A DNA stretch of 64,000 bases from Pseudomonas pseudonitroreducens (GCF_021603645.1 NZ_BQHJ01000008.1:124001-188000); one strand, 5' to 3'; shown: positions 52,466 to 62,500, counted from the stretch's first letter. Notes: generated from the sequence alone by a model not told the origin. Numbers and translations: made by a program.

Positions 52466-53659
52466 ATGCTCGCCGCGCTCAAGCGTTATCCGCTACAGGT
52501 CAACCTGCTGCTCAGCGGCACCTTCCTGCTGACCATGGGCCGGGCGATCACCCTGCCCTACCTGGTGATCTACCTCTCGACCACGTTCGACCTTCCCGTC
52601 AGCCGCATCGGCCTGATCATGGGCGGCGCCCTGTTCGGCGGCTCATTGCTCAGCCTCTACGGCGGCTTCCTGATCGACCGCCTGCCCGGCTTCCGCCTGA
52701 TCCTCGGTTTCGGCAGCTGCTTCGTCGCGGCCTTCGCCGGCATGCTGCTGACCAGCCAGCTGTGGCTGTTCTTCCTGTTCCTGCTGGGCTTCAACTTCGC
52801 CTATTCGGTCACCGACGTGGTGGTGAAGACCATCTTCGGCCGCCTGTTGCCCGCCGCCGAGCAGGGCCGCGCATTTTCCATCCGCTACACGCTGATCAAC
52901 CTCGCCTACGCCATCGGCCCCTTCATCGGCGCCGCCCTGGCGCAGTGGCACACGCATGTTCCCTTCATGCTGTCCGCAGCCCTGGGAGGCCTGTTCCTGC
53001 TGGCCTTCCTGCGCTATGGCGACCGTGACATGCGCCCGGCAGAAGGCGTGGCGCCGCCCTCGTTCATCGCCGTCATGGGCGTGCTGGCCAAGGACCACCG
53101 GCTGATGTATTTCACCATCGGCGGCGTGCTCACCGCCGTGGTGTTCGGTCAGTTTTCCGCTTACCTCTCGCAATACCTGGTGGCCACCGGCACGGCGGAA
53201 TACGCCTACCGGGTGATCCAGACGCTGCTCGGAGTCAACGCGGTAACGGTGATCGCCCTGCAGTACCTGCTGGGCAAGCGCATCGGCAACCAGCACCTGC
53301 AACGCTGGCTGATCGTCGGCCTCGGCCTGTTCGTGCTGGGCATCGTCGGCTTCGGCCTGTCCCACAGCCTCTGGCACTGGGGACTGGCCATGGTGGTGTT
53401 CACCCTGGGCGAGATCATCGTGATCCCCGCCGAGTACATGTTCATCGACCGCATCGCCCCGCCACACCTGCTCGGCGTTTACTACGGCACGCAGAACCTG
53501 GCCAACCTCGGCGGCGCCTTCGGGCCGATCCTGGTGGGTTGCTTCCTGACGCTGTTCGCGCCGCACTGGGTGTTCGTCATGCTCGCTGCCTTCATCGTCG
53601 GCGGCGGCGTGTTCTACGTGATCGGCTCCAACCTGAGCCAGCGCGCCACCGGGGCTTGA
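52466..53659 (+). CDS. MFS transporter (MdtH/YdeE-like)
   Basis: A 397-residue major-facilitator transporter with 12 predicted membrane segments. It opens NLLLSGTFLLTMGRAITLPYLVIYLSTTFDLPVSRIGLIMGGALFGGSLLSLYGGFLIDRLPGFRLILGFG, where GGFLIDRLPGFR is loop 2-3, and the layout matches the DHA1 drug-efflux group of the MdtH/YdeE kind. The likely role is export of a drug or dipeptide, not established here. It is 110 bp after the tautomerase gene and 58 bp before the DUF2938 gene, which has its own MerR-type promoter. Confidence 0.82.
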   Translation: MLAALKRYPLQVNLLLSGTFLLTMGRAITLPYLVIYLSTTFDLPVSRIGLIMGGALFGGSLLSLYGGFLIDRLPGFRLILGFGSCFVAAFAGMLLTSQLWLFFLFLLGFNFAYSVTDVVVKTIFGRLLPAAEQGRAFSIRYTLINLAYAIGPFIGAALAQWHTHVPFMLSAALGGLFLLAFLRYGDRDMRPAEGVAPPSFIAVMGVLAKDHRLMYFTIGGVLTAVVFGQFSAYLSQYLVATGTAEYAYRVIQTLLGVNAVTVIALQYLLGKRIGNQHLQRWLIVGLGLFVLGIVGFGLSHSLWHWGLAMVVFTLGEIIVIPAEYMFIDRIAPPHLLGVYYGTQNLANLGGAFGPILVGCFLTLFAPHWVFVMLAAFIVGGGVFYVIGSNLSQRATGA

Positions 53660-53686
53660 CCTCAAGTCCGGTTGAACCCGGATGCT
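53656..53686 (+). promoter_or_regulatory. MerR-type promoter with 19-bp spacer before the DUF2938 gene
   Basis: TTGACC (53656-53661), 19-bp spacer, then GATGCT (53681-53686). Over 25 bp it matches the promoter at 7507 in 21 positions (TTGACCTCAAGT-Y-CG-S-TTGAAC). It starts inside the MFS stop region, so the DUF2938 gene probably has separate MerR-controlled expression, maybe by the regulator at 7065. Confidence 0.7.
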
Positions 53687-53717
53687 GGGCTCCATCGACA
53701 CTTTCGAGGAGCCCGGC

Positions 53718-54230
53718 ATGTCCCACTTCATCGCCACCCTGCTGCACATCACCGCCATCGGTATCGGCGCCACCCTGCTGATGGATGGCTGGGCGCTGCT
53801 GCGCAAACACCTGCTGGGCATGCCTTCGCTGGACTATGCCCTGGTCGGCCGCTGGGTCGGCCACATGCCGCGCGGGCGCTTTCGCCACCCGGCCATTGGC
53901 AAGGCCGCGCCGATCGCCGGCGAGCGCGCACTGGGCTGGAGCGTGCACTACCTCACCGGCGTCCTGTTCGCCGCGCTGCTGGTCGGCGCCACTGGCCGCG
54001 ACTGGCTGTGTGCACCCACGCCGCTGCCCGCCCTGCTGTTCGGTCTGGCGACGGTGCTGATGCCCTTCCTGCTGATGCAACCGGCGTTCGGCCTGGGTAT
54101 CGCCGCCGCGAAAACGGCCCATCCCGGCAAGGCGCGCTTCCACAGCGTCCTGACCCACCTGATATTCGGCGCAGGGCTGTACCTGGCCGCGCAGATCGGC
54201 CTGCTGTTACCGGCGACCTGCGCCAACTGA
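53718..54230 (+). CDS. DUF2938-like membrane protein
   Basis: A 170-residue membrane protein with four predicted segments (IATLLHITAIGIGATLLMDGWALL, VHYLTGVLFAALLVGATG, PALLFGLATVLMPFLLMQPAFGLGIAAA, VLTHLIFGAGLYLAAQIGLLL). It fits DUF2938, a family of unknown function. ATG 53718 follows GAGGAG. The MerR-type promoter directly upstream is its clearest clue and suggests a stress or toxic-compound response. Confidence 0.8.
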   Translation: MSHFIATLLHITAIGIGATLLMDGWALLRKHLLGMPSLDYALVGRWVGHMPRGRFRHPAIGKAAPIAGERALGWSVHYLTGVLFAALLVGATGRDWLCAPTPLPALLFGLATVLMPFLLMQPAFGLGIAAAKTAHPGKARFHSVLTHLIFGAGLYLAAQIGLLLPATCAN

Positions 54231-54281
54231 ATCGCCGGACTACCCTTGCAGCGAACCCAACGCCGCGCAGGAAGCCAGCGA

Positions 54282-55979
54282 ATGAGCCGAATCCTCATTG
54301 CCGATCCACAACCCTTCATTCGTGCTGCCCTGCGCCAGCGCCTCGTCGCAGCCGGACACGAGGTGCTCGGCGAAACAGGGGACGGTCGCGATGCGCTGGG
54401 ATTGGTGCAGAAGCTGCACCCGGACCTGCTGATCCTCGACCTGGACCTGCCGCGCCTGGGCGGGCTGGAAATGCTGCGACGCTTCCGCAGCATTTCCCCG
54501 CGGCAGAAGACGCTGGTATTCACCCATCTCTCCGGAGCCTATTACCAGGGCCTGTGCCTGAATGCCGGCGCCTCGGGGTTCGTCCACAAGAGCGACCTGC
54601 CCGAGGAGCTCGATGAAGCCGTGAAGCTCGTGCTCAGCGGGCGCAAGGTATTTCCCGCGCGCCTGCCGGCGGACCTGGGCGACCACGAAAGCGCCGGCGG
54701 CACGGCCGAGAGCATCACCCCCCGGGAACTGACCGTGCTGCAGTACCTGGCACAAGGCTACCGGGTCAAGGACATCGCCGAGCAACTGGCGATCAGCGAC
54801 CGCACCGTCAGCACCTACAAGACCCGCCTGCTGGAGAAGACCCAGACCGATTCGCTGATCGATCTGGTACAAGCCGCCAGGCAGCGCGGCCTGCTGGACG
54901 ACGGTGTGATCCGCGACCTCGTCCGCGTCCCCGGCCCGCAACCGCAGACGCCCGGGCGACTGGCCCAACTGCTGGAGATCCTTCCCAACCCGGTCAGCCT
55001 GTGGAGCCTCGAAGGCACCCTGCTGGCCTGCAATCCGCGGTTCGCCGAGTTCTACGCCAAGAGCGAAGCAGAGATGCTGGGCGCCAGCATCTTTTCCATG
55101 GGCCTGGTCGACTCGCAACACATCCAGCAGGCACGCAGGGAGTTTTTCAAGGGCGCCGCTTCGAGCGAGCCGTTCACACTGATCGTCAACGCGCACAACG
55201 ATGCGGAGCAACGCATCGTCCGCCTGATCGGCGTCCCCATGAAGGAAGAGTCGGGCAACCCCATCGGCATCCTGATCTCCTCGGTCGACATCACCGAACA
55301 CGAGCGCTACGTAGAGCAACTGCAGGAGTCCAAGGCCTACCTCGAATCGCGCTACAGCAGCCGCACAGGATTCCTCCTGACCTCGGGCCGGGACCTGCTC
55401 GCCGAGCTGGACTCGCTGGAGGCGCTGCTTGTCGCGAGCCGCGCCCGGCATCCGGAGGATGCGGCCCTGAACCAGTCCAGCGCGCACATGGGCAAGATGC
55501 GCGACAAGATCGAAGTGCTCCTGGAACTGACTCGCCTGGAACAGGGCAATGTGTTGACCATCCCGCAATCGGAGAATCTCAACGAACTGACGCTCCAGGC
55601 GCTGCACGCCGTCGACCCGCCGTTACCGTTGCACCCTTGTGCTGATGCGCCCTGGGGATGGATCGACGCCAACCGCTACCTGCGGCTGAATCAGGTGCTG
55701 CTACGCAGCTTCGACAAGGCCGGCCTGCCGCCACTGGAGGTCACGGCCGACTGCCAGCCCCTGCCCCACGGCGAGCTGCACTGGCAACTGACATTCCGCG
55801 CGGTGCAGGCGGAGGACGTGCAGTCGAACCTGGTCGACATCGAGCAACAGGCGCGCATCCAGCTCGCGCACTGGTTGTGCCGCCTGCTCGGTGGAGAACT
55901 CACCCTGGGCAGCGCGGTCGATGCCGCTGTCGCGGCACGGATTCGGCTCAAGCTTGCCAAAGGCAGCCCGCGCTTCTAG
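54282..55979 (+). CDS. Response regulator fused to PAS and a degenerate histidine kinase
   Basis: A 565-residue protein. Residues about 1-120 are a NarL-type receiver: LIADPQPFIR, phospho-Asp in LLILDLDLPRLGG, Thr/Lys in FTHLSG...VHKSDLPEEL. Residues about 145-210 are a LuxR/NarL helix-turn-helix (ITPRELTVLQYLAQGYRVKDIAEQLAISDRTVSTYKTRLLEKT). Residues about 225-345 are a PAS domain. Residues about 350-565 look like a histidine-kinase core, but the phospho-accepting His is replaced (LLTSGRDLLAEL where SHELRTPL is expected), the N-box Asn pair is lost (LRLNQVLLRSFDKAG) and the G1 box is missing, while the final LCRLLGGELTLGSA remains. So the kinase part is dead and may serve as dimerisation or ligand domain. 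Confidence 0.85.
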   Translation: MSRILIADPQPFIRAALRQRLVAAGHEVLGETGDGRDALGLVQKLHPDLLILDLDLPRLGGLEMLRRFRSISPRQKTLVFTHLSGAYYQGLCLNAGASGFVHKSDLPEELDEAVKLVLSGRKVFPARLPADLGDHESAGGTAESITPRELTVLQYLAQGYRVKDIAEQLAISDRTVSTYKTRLLEKTQTDSLIDLVQAARQRGLLDDGVIRDLVRVPGPQPQTPGRLAQLLEILPNPVSLWSLEGTLLACNPRFAEFYAKSEAEMLGASIFSMGLVDSQHIQQARREFFKGAASSEPFTLIVNAHNDAEQRIVRLIGVPMKEESGNPIGILISSVDITEHERYVEQLQESKAYLESRYSSRTGFLLTSGRDLLAELDSLEALLVASRARHPEDAALNQSSAHMGKMRDKIEVLLELTRLEQGNVLTIPQSENLNELTLQALHAVDPPLPLHPCADAPWGWIDANRYLRLNQVLLRSFDKAGLPPLEVTADCQPLPHGELHWQLTFRAVQAEDVQSNLVDIEQQARIQLAHWLCRLLGGELTLGSAVDAAVAARIRLKLAKGSPRF

Positions 55980-56091
55980 CCCGCACACTACAACCCTGTC
56001 GGGCACCCGGCAGCGGCGCCCGCAGCCTGCTGGAGCACGCCACTGACGCGAAGCGCGGGAGTGACTTGCTCAGGCAAATGACTGCCGAAGC

Positions 56092-57537
56092 TCAGGCGTG
56101 CTGCATCCCGGCGCGCTTGAGCAACTGCTTGCAGCGCTCGGACAGGTGCACCACGCGCAAATGCTTGCCGGCCTTGGTGTAGCGTTCGCGCAGGGTCATC
56201 AGCGCGGTGATGGCCGAATAGTCGACGAAGCTCAGGTGCGCGCAATCCAGGGTCACCTGCTGCGGGTCATTCGCCGGGTCGAACTGGTTGAGGAACGGCG
56301 TGGTGGAAGCGAAGAACAGCGTGCCGTGAACACGGTACAGCTTGCTGCCGTCGGCCTCGTCGTGGATGTCCGCGTACAGCTCGCGGGCGTGCTTCCAGGC
56401 GAAGTCCAGCGCCGCCAGGATGATGCCGCAGAACACGGCCATGGCGAGGTCGGTGGCAACCGTGATGGCGGTCACCGCGATGATCACCAGCACGTCGCTC
56501 AGCGGCACCTTGTTCAGCACCCGCAGCGAAGCCCAGGCGAAGGTCTGCTGCGACACCACGAACATCACGCCCACCAGCGCCGCCAGCGGGATGCGTTCGA
56601 TCAGCGGCGAGAGGAACAGCACGAAGAGCAGGATCATCACCCCGGCCACCACACCGGAGAGCCGGCCACGGCCGCCGGAACTCAAGTTGATCACGGTCTG
56701 CCCGATCATCGCGCAACCGCCCATGCCGCCGAACAGCCCCGAGACGATATTGGCGCCGCCCAGGGCAACGCATTCGCGGTCCGGGAAGCCACGGGTCTCG
56801 GTGATCTCGTCAGTGAGGTTGAGGGTCAGCAGGGTTTCCAGGATACCGACCATGGCCATGAGGAAGGCGTAGGGGGCGATGATTCCGAGGGTTTCCAGGG
56901 TCCACGGAACCTGCGGCAAGGCGAATGGCGGCAGGCCGCCGGCAATGTGCGCCATGTCGCCGAGAGTGCGCGTCGGCAGGTTCAGCAGATAGACCAGCAA
57001 GCCCACGCCGAGGATCGCCACCAGCGCCGGCGGCACCGCGCGAGTCAGCTTCGGCAGCCCGTAGACCACCGCCATGGTCAGCGCCACCAGGCCCAGCATG
57101 ACGTACAGCGGGTTACCGCTGAGCCAATGCTCGCCGTCCTTGAAGTGTTCGAGCTGGGCCAAGGCAATGACGATCGCCAGGCCGTTGACGAAGCCCAGCA
57201 TCACCGGGTGCGGCACCATGCGCACCAGCTTGCCCAGGCGCAGCAGGCCGAACAGGAGCATCACCACCCCGCCCAGCAGAACGGTCGCCAGCAGGTACTG
57301 CACGCCGTGCTGCACGACCAGCGCGACGATCACCACCGCCATCGAACCGGCAGCGCCGGAGACCATGCCGGGGCGGCCGCCGAACAGCGCGGTGAGGGTG
57401 CAGAGGATGAAGGCGCCGTACAGCCCCATCAGCGGGTTGAGGTGGGCGACCAGGGCAAAGGCGATGCACTCGGGCACCAGCGCAAAGGACGTGGTCAGTC
57501 CGGCCAGGACATCGGCACGCAGGCGGGCGGGTTTCAT
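56092..57537 (-). CDS. SulP-family anion transporter with STAS domain
   Basis: A 481-residue SulP/SLC26 transporter. About 12 membrane segments start with DVLAGLTTSFALVPECIAFALVAHLNPLMGLYGAF, the SulP signature, with ILETLLTLNLTDEITETRGFPDRECVALGGANIVSGLFGGMGGCAMIGQTVINL. A short STAS domain begins about residue 380 (LYRVHGTLFFASTTPFLNQF) and holds the DCAHLSFVDYSAI helix. Bacterial members carry sulfate, bicarbonate or dicarboxylates; the substrate is unknown. ATG 57537 has a weak ribosome site. It is convergent with the response regulator gene. Confidence 0.88.
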   Translation of the reverse strand: MKPARLRADVLAGLTTSFALVPECIAFALVAHLNPLMGLYGAFILCTLTALFGGRPGMVSGAAGSMAVVIVALVVQHGVQYLLATVLLGGVVMLLFGLLRLGKLVRMVPHPVMLGFVNGLAIVIALAQLEHFKDGEHWLSGNPLYVMLGLVALTMAVVYGLPKLTRAVPPALVAILGVGLLVYLLNLPTRTLGDMAHIAGGLPPFALPQVPWTLETLGIIAPYAFLMAMVGILETLLTLNLTDEITETRGFPDRECVALGGANIVSGLFGGMGGCAMIGQTVINLSSGGRGRLSGVVAGVMILLFVLFLSPLIERIPLAALVGVMFVVSQQTFAWASLRVLNKVPLSDVLVIIAVTAITVATDLAMAVFCGIILAALDFAWKHARELYADIHDEADGSKLYRVHGTLFFASTTPFLNQFDPANDPQQVTLDCAHLSFVDYSAITALMTLRERYTKAGKHLRVVHLSERCKQLLKRAGMQHA

Positions 57538-57637
57538 TTTTCTACTCGGAACGGGGACTTCGAAGGGCCGGCAATGGTACGGAAAACCGCCCTGCCCGGC
57601 CACCCGCCATTCCCGCAGGCCGCAGTGCCGGTCAGGT

Positions 57638-58201
57638 TCAGCCCTGGCGCTGGACCAGCGCCCCGTGGAGGAACAGTTGCTCCAGCACGTGGGCAGAGCT
57701 GGAGCTGGCCGCGCGGCCATATCGCTCGGCGTCGACCATGCCGTAGAGCATCGAGAGGAACAGTTCGGTGAACACCGCGGCGGTGATGTCGATGCGCAGC
57801 ACGCCGCTCTGCTGGCCGCGCAGGAAGAAGGCATCCACCGCTTCGGTGTAGTAGCCCCAGCGCTCGGCGGTGGCCTCCATGTCGAGGTTCTCGGCGCGGT
57901 ACTGGAACAGCAGGAAGTTCAGCATGTCGCGGTGCTTGAGGTGCTCGGCGATCAGCCCTCGCAGCGCCTCCAGCGGCTCGGCCTGCTGCAGCCCGGCGGC
58001 TTCGAGAATCTGCCGGATCACCACATGGCCGTAGTCCTCCAGCATCGCCATCAGCCCATCGCGGGTACCGCAGAAGCGGTGTAGCGTCGCCTTGCTCACC
58101 CCCGCCGATTCCGCCAGCTCTTTCAGCGTCGCCCGTGGGCGGTCGACGATGGCGACGGCCAGCGCCTTGAGCAGACGTTCATCATGGGCGGAAAGTGTCA
58201 T
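57638..58201 (-). CDS. nfxB: NfxB-type repressor of mexCD-oprJ
   Basis: A 187-residue repressor, matching the length and sequence pattern of P. aeruginosa NfxB. The DNA-binding domain is DRPRATLKELAESAGVSKATLHRFCGTRDGLMAMLEDYG, followed by the ligand/dimer domain with RIDITAAVFTELFLSMLYGMVDAERYGRAASSSSAHVLEQLFLHGA. It should repress the divergent mexC-mexD-oprJ genes and its own gene; loss-of-function changes in NfxB cause fluoroquinolone resistance in P. aeruginosa (family knowledge). ATG 58201 follows GAGG. No frameshift or damaging change is visible. Confidence 0.95.
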   Translation of the reverse strand: MTLSAHDERLLKALAVAIVDRPRATLKELAESAGVSKATLHRFCGTRDGLMAMLEDYGHVVIRQILEAAGLQQAEPLEALRGLIAEHLKHRDMLNFLLFQYRAENLDMEATAERWGYYTEAVDAFFLRGQQSGVLRIDITAAVFTELFLSMLYGMVDAERYGRAASSSSAHVLEQLFLHGALVQRQG

Positions 58202-58295
58202 TCGGGGGCCTCGTGTCAGGTGGCGGATCGTCTCATTGTGCAGAAAAAGACCTTCCTTTTGAAAGGTCATGACACATTTTATACACCACAGAAGC

Positions 58296-58319
58296 AAATG
58301 AGACATTCTTGACTCATTT
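58296..58319. promoter_or_regulatory. Likely NfxB operator dyad in the nfxB-mexC intergenic region
   Basis: AAATGAG-N10-CTCATTT, perfect arms, in the 172-bp gap, 54 bp upstream of mexC. A second, repeated motif GAAAGGTCAT/GAAAGGATCAT lies at 58261 and 58327, and CCTTTCAAAAGG-like pairing near 58252. NfxB is the natural binder; direct evidence is lacking. Confidence 0.55.
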
Positions 58320-58373
58320 TGGCTTTGAAAGGATCATACGCACCTTTCCAGTTAGACAGACCCCGGGTGAAAC

Positions 58374-59525
58374 ATGGGCAGGTTGCGTGCAGTAGGGACA
58401 ATCAGTGCGCTGGTGACGGCGTTGGTGCTGGCGGGTTGCGGACAATCCGCCGAGCCCCAGGCCGCCGCCGAGACGGCGCGCCCGGTGGATGTGGTGGCGG
58501 TCGCGACCGAACCGCTCACCCTGACTTCGGAGCTGCCGGGGCGCATCGAGCCGATGCGCGTGGCCGAAGTGCGAGCGCGGGTGGCGGGGATCATCCTGCA
58601 GAAGCGCTTCGAGGAAGGCGCCGACGTCAAGGCCGGCGACCTGCTGTTCCAGATCGATCCGGCGCCGCTCAAGGCCGCCGTGTCGCGCGCCGAAGGCGAC
58701 CTGGCGCGCGCCCAGGCAGCGCAGCAGGAAGCCCAGGCCAGGGTGAAGCGCTACGAGCCGCTGGTGAAGATCGAAGCGGTCAGCCAGCAGGACTTCGACA
58801 CCGCCACCGCCGACCTGCGCAGTGCCCAGGCCTCCGTGCGTTCGGCCCAGGCGGACCTGGAAACCGCGCGCCTGAACCTGGGCTACGCCTCGGTCAAGGC
58901 GCCGATCTCCGGGCGCATCGGTCGCGCCCTGGTGACTGAAGGTGCGCTGGTCGGCCAGGGTGACGCGACGCTGATGGCGCGCATCCAGCAACTCGACCCG
59001 ATCTACGCCGACTTCACCCAGCCGGTGGCCGACGCCCTGCGCCTGCGGGAAGCGCTGAAGAGCGGCAACCTCCCCGCCGGCCAGAGCCAGGCGCTGAGCC
59101 TGCGCGTCGAAGGCACCCCATACGAGCGCAAGGGCGAGCTGCTGTTCACCGATATCTCGGTGGATCGCGGCACCGGCCAGGTTTCGCTGCGCGGCAAGTT
59201 CGACAATGCCGACGGCCTGCTGCTGCCAGGGATGTACGTGCGTGTCACCGCCCCGCAGGGTACCGATGCCAAGGCCATTCTGGTGCCGCAGCGCGCCGTG
59301 CAGCGTGCCACCGACGGCACCGCTCACGTGCTGGTGATCGGTGCCGAGAACCGTGTCGAGACGCGCCAGGTTCAGACCGGCGCCATGCAGGGCTCGCGCT
59401 GGCAGATCAGCCAGGGCCTGGCCAGTGGCGACCAGGTCATCGTCGGCGGCCTGACCGGCCTGCAGCCCGGCGCCAAGGTCGAGGCCCGTCACGCCCCTGA
59501 GCAACAGCAGGCGTCGCGTCAGTAA
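58374..59525 (+). CDS. mexC: RND efflux membrane-fusion lipoprotein MexC
   Basis: A 383-residue periplasmic adaptor. The N-terminal lipobox is LVLAGC (Cys22), so it is anchored in the inner membrane. The lipoyl/hairpin domain runs VRARVAGIILQKRFEEGADVKAGDLLFQIDPAPLKAAVSRAEGDLARAQAAQQEAQARVKRYEPL with the coiled coil around it, then YASVKAPISGRIGRALVTEGALVGQG and the beta-barrel and membrane-proximal domains (LLPGMYVRVTAPQG). It works with MexD and OprJ to export fluoroquinolones, macrolides, tetracyclines and other drugs. First gene of the operon, 28 bp before mexD. Confidence 0.95.
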   Translation: MGRLRAVGTISALVTALVLAGCGQSAEPQAAAETARPVDVVAVATEPLTLTSELPGRIEPMRVAEVRARVAGIILQKRFEEGADVKAGDLLFQIDPAPLKAAVSRAEGDLARAQAAQQEAQARVKRYEPLVKIEAVSQQDFDTATADLRSAQASVRSAQADLETARLNLGYASVKAPISGRIGRALVTEGALVGQGDATLMARIQQLDPIYADFTQPVADALRLREALKSGNLPAGQSQALSLRVEGTPYERKGELLFTDISVDRGTGQVSLRGKFDNADGLLLPGMYVRVTAPQGTDAKAILVPQRAVQRATDGTAHVLVIGAENRVETRQVQTGAMQGSRWQISQGLASGDQVIVGGLTGLQPGAKVEARHAPEQQQASRQ

Positions 59526-59552
59526 GGCGAGCATCGCCGCGAGGAATTCCCC

Positions 59553-62500
59553 ATGTCACTGTTCTTCATCAAGCGCCCCAACTTCGCGTGGGTGGTGGCG
59601 CTGTTCATTTCCCTGGCCGGCCTGCTGGCGATTCCGCTGCTGCCGGTCGCCCAGTATCCCAGCGTGGCGCCGCCGCAGATCACCGTCACCGCCACCTACC
59701 CCGGCGCCTCGGCGCAGGTGCTGGTGGACTCGGTCACCAGCGTGATCGAGGAAGAGCTCAACGGCGCCAAGGGCCTGCTCTACTTCGAATCCACCAGCAA
59801 CTCCAATGGCATGGCCGAAGTGGTGGTCACCTTCCAGCCCGGCACCAACCCGGAGCTGGCCCAGGTGGACGTGCAGAACCGCCTGAAGAAGGCCGAGGCG
59901 CGCATGCCCCAGGCCGTATTGACGCAGGGCCTGGAAGTCGAGCAGACCAGCGCCGGCTTCCTGTTGATCTACGCGCTCAACTACAAGGAAGGTTCCGCGC
60001 GCACCGATACCACCGCCCTGGGCGACTACGCCGCGCGCAACATCAACAACGAGCTGCGCCGCGTGCAAGGCGTCGGCAAGCTGCAGTTCTTCTCCTCCGA
60101 AGCGGCCATGCGCGTGTGGATCGACCCGCAAAAGCTGGTCGGCTATGGCCTCTCCATCGATGACGTGGGCAACGCCATTCGCGGGCAGAACGTGCAGGTG
60201 CCGGCCGGCAGCTTCGGCGCTTCCCCCGGCAGCACCGAGCAGGAGCTGACGGCTACCCTCGCGGTGAAAGGCACCCTGGACGACCCGGCAGAATTCGGTC
60301 GCATCGTCCTGCGCGCCAACCCGGACGGCTCCACCGTGAAGCTGGCCGACGTCGCGCGCCTGGAAGTGGGCAGCGAAAGCTACAACTTCACCGCGCGCCT
60401 GGACGGCAAGCCGACCGTGGCCGGCGCCATCCAGCTGTCGCCCGGGGCCAACGCCCTGCAGACCGCCGCGCTGGTGAAGGAACGCCTGGCCGAGCTGTCG
60501 GTGAACTTCCCCGACGACGTCGAGTACTCGGTGCCCTACGACACCTCGCGCTTCGTCGACGTGGCCATCGAGAAGGTCATCCATACCCTGCTCGAAGCCA
60601 TGGTGCTGGTGTTCCTGGTGATGTTCCTGTTCCTGCAGAACGTGCGCTACACCCTGATCCCGGCCATCGTGGTGCCGGTGTGCCTGCTCGGCACGCTGAC
60701 GGCGATGTACCTGCTGGGCTTCTCGGTGAACATGATGACCATGTTCGGCATGGTGCTGGCCATCGGCATCCTGGTGGACGACGCCATCGTGGTGGTGGAG
60801 AACGTCGAGCGGATCATGGCCGAGGAAGGCCTCTCCCCACCTGCCGCCACCGTCAAGGCGATGGGCCAGGTGTCCGGCGCGATCATCGGTATCACCCTGG
60901 TGCTCTCGGCAGTGTTCCTGCCACTGGCGTTCATGGCCGGTTCGGTGGGCGTGATCTACCAGCAATTCTCGCTGTCGCTGGCGGTGTCGATCCTGTTCTC
61001 CGGCTTCCTCGCCCTGACCTTCACCCCGGCGCTGTGCGCCACGCTGCTCAAGCCGATCCCCGCAGGCCACCATGAGAAGCGCGGCTTCTTCGGCGCCTTC
61101 AACCGTGGCTTCAACCGCCTGACCGAGCGCTACACCCTGCTCAACACGGCGCTGGTGAAGCGTGCCGGGCGCTACATGCTGATCTACGCCGGCATCGTTG
61201 CGCTGCTCGGCTACAGCTACCTGCGCCTGCCGGAATCCTTCGTGCCGGTGGAAGACCAGGGCTACATGATCGTCGACATCCAGCTGCCGCCGGGCGCCAC
61301 CCGTGCGCGCGCCGATGTCACCGGCCAGGAGCTGGAGCAGTTCCTGAAATCCCGCGAGGCCGTGGCCTCGTCCTTCCTGGTGATGGGCTTCAGCTTCTCC
61401 GGCATGGGCGAGAACGCCGCGCTGGCCTTCCCGACCCTGAAGGACTGGTCCGTGCGTGACAAGTCGCAGTCGGCCGAAGCGGAAACCGCCGCGGTGAACG
61501 AGCGCTTCGCCGGCATCAGCGACGGCGCGATCATGGCCGTCACCCCGCCGCCGATCGATGGCCTGGGCAACTCCGGCGGCTTCTCGCTGCGCCTGCAGGA
61601 CCGCGCCGGCCTCGGCCGCGACGCGCTGCTGGCGGCCCGCGACCAGTTGCTCGGCGAGGCCAACGGCAATCCGAAAATCCTCTACGCCATGATGGAGGGC
61701 CTCGCCGAGGCACCCCAGCTGCGCCTCGATATCGACCGCGAGAAGGCGCGCACCCTGGGCGTCAGTTTCGAGTCCATCAGCAGCGCACTGTCCACTGCCT
61801 TCGGCTCCTCGGTGATCAACGACTTCGCCAACGCCGGCCGCCAGCAACGCGTGGTGGTGCAGGCCGAACAGGGCGACCGCATGACCCCGGAAGCCGTGCT
61901 CAAGCTCTACGTGCCCAATAGCGCCGGGGAGCTGGTGCCGCTGTCCGCCTTCGTCAGCACGCGCTGGGAAGAAGGCCCGGTGCAGCTGGCGCGCTATAAC
62001 GGCTACCCGTCGATCCGCATCTCCGGCGACGCCGCCCCTGGCGTCAGCACCGGCGAGGCCATGGCCGAAATGCAGCGTCTGGTGAGCGAGCTGCCGGCGG
62101 GCATCGGCTACGAGTGGACCGGCCTCTCCTACCAGGAGAAGGTCGCCAGCGGCCAGGCCACCCAGCTGTTCGCCCTGGCCATCCTCGTGGTGTTCCTGCT
62201 GCTGGTGGCGCTCTACGAGAGCTGGGCGATCCCGCTGTCGGTGATGCTCATCGTACCCATCGGCGCCCTCGGCGCGGTGCTCGCGGTGACGGTCACCGGG
62301 CTGCCCAACGACGTGTACTTCAAGGTCGGCCTGATCACCATCATCGGCCTGGCGGCGAAGAACGCGATCCTCATCGTCGAGTTCGCCAAGGAGCTCTGGG
62401 AACAGGGCCACAGCCTGCGCGACGCCGCGATCCAGGCCGCGCGCCTGCGCTTCCGCCCGATCATCATGACCTCCATGGCGTTCATCCTCGGCGTCGTGCC

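Noticed and set aside
59556-62411. A 951-codon open frame antisense to mexD
   Set aside because: It is the shadow of a GC-rich gene with strong codon bias; its translation is rich in His/Gln/Arg/Gly, has no domain signs, and the sense frame is an intact, family-typical MexD.
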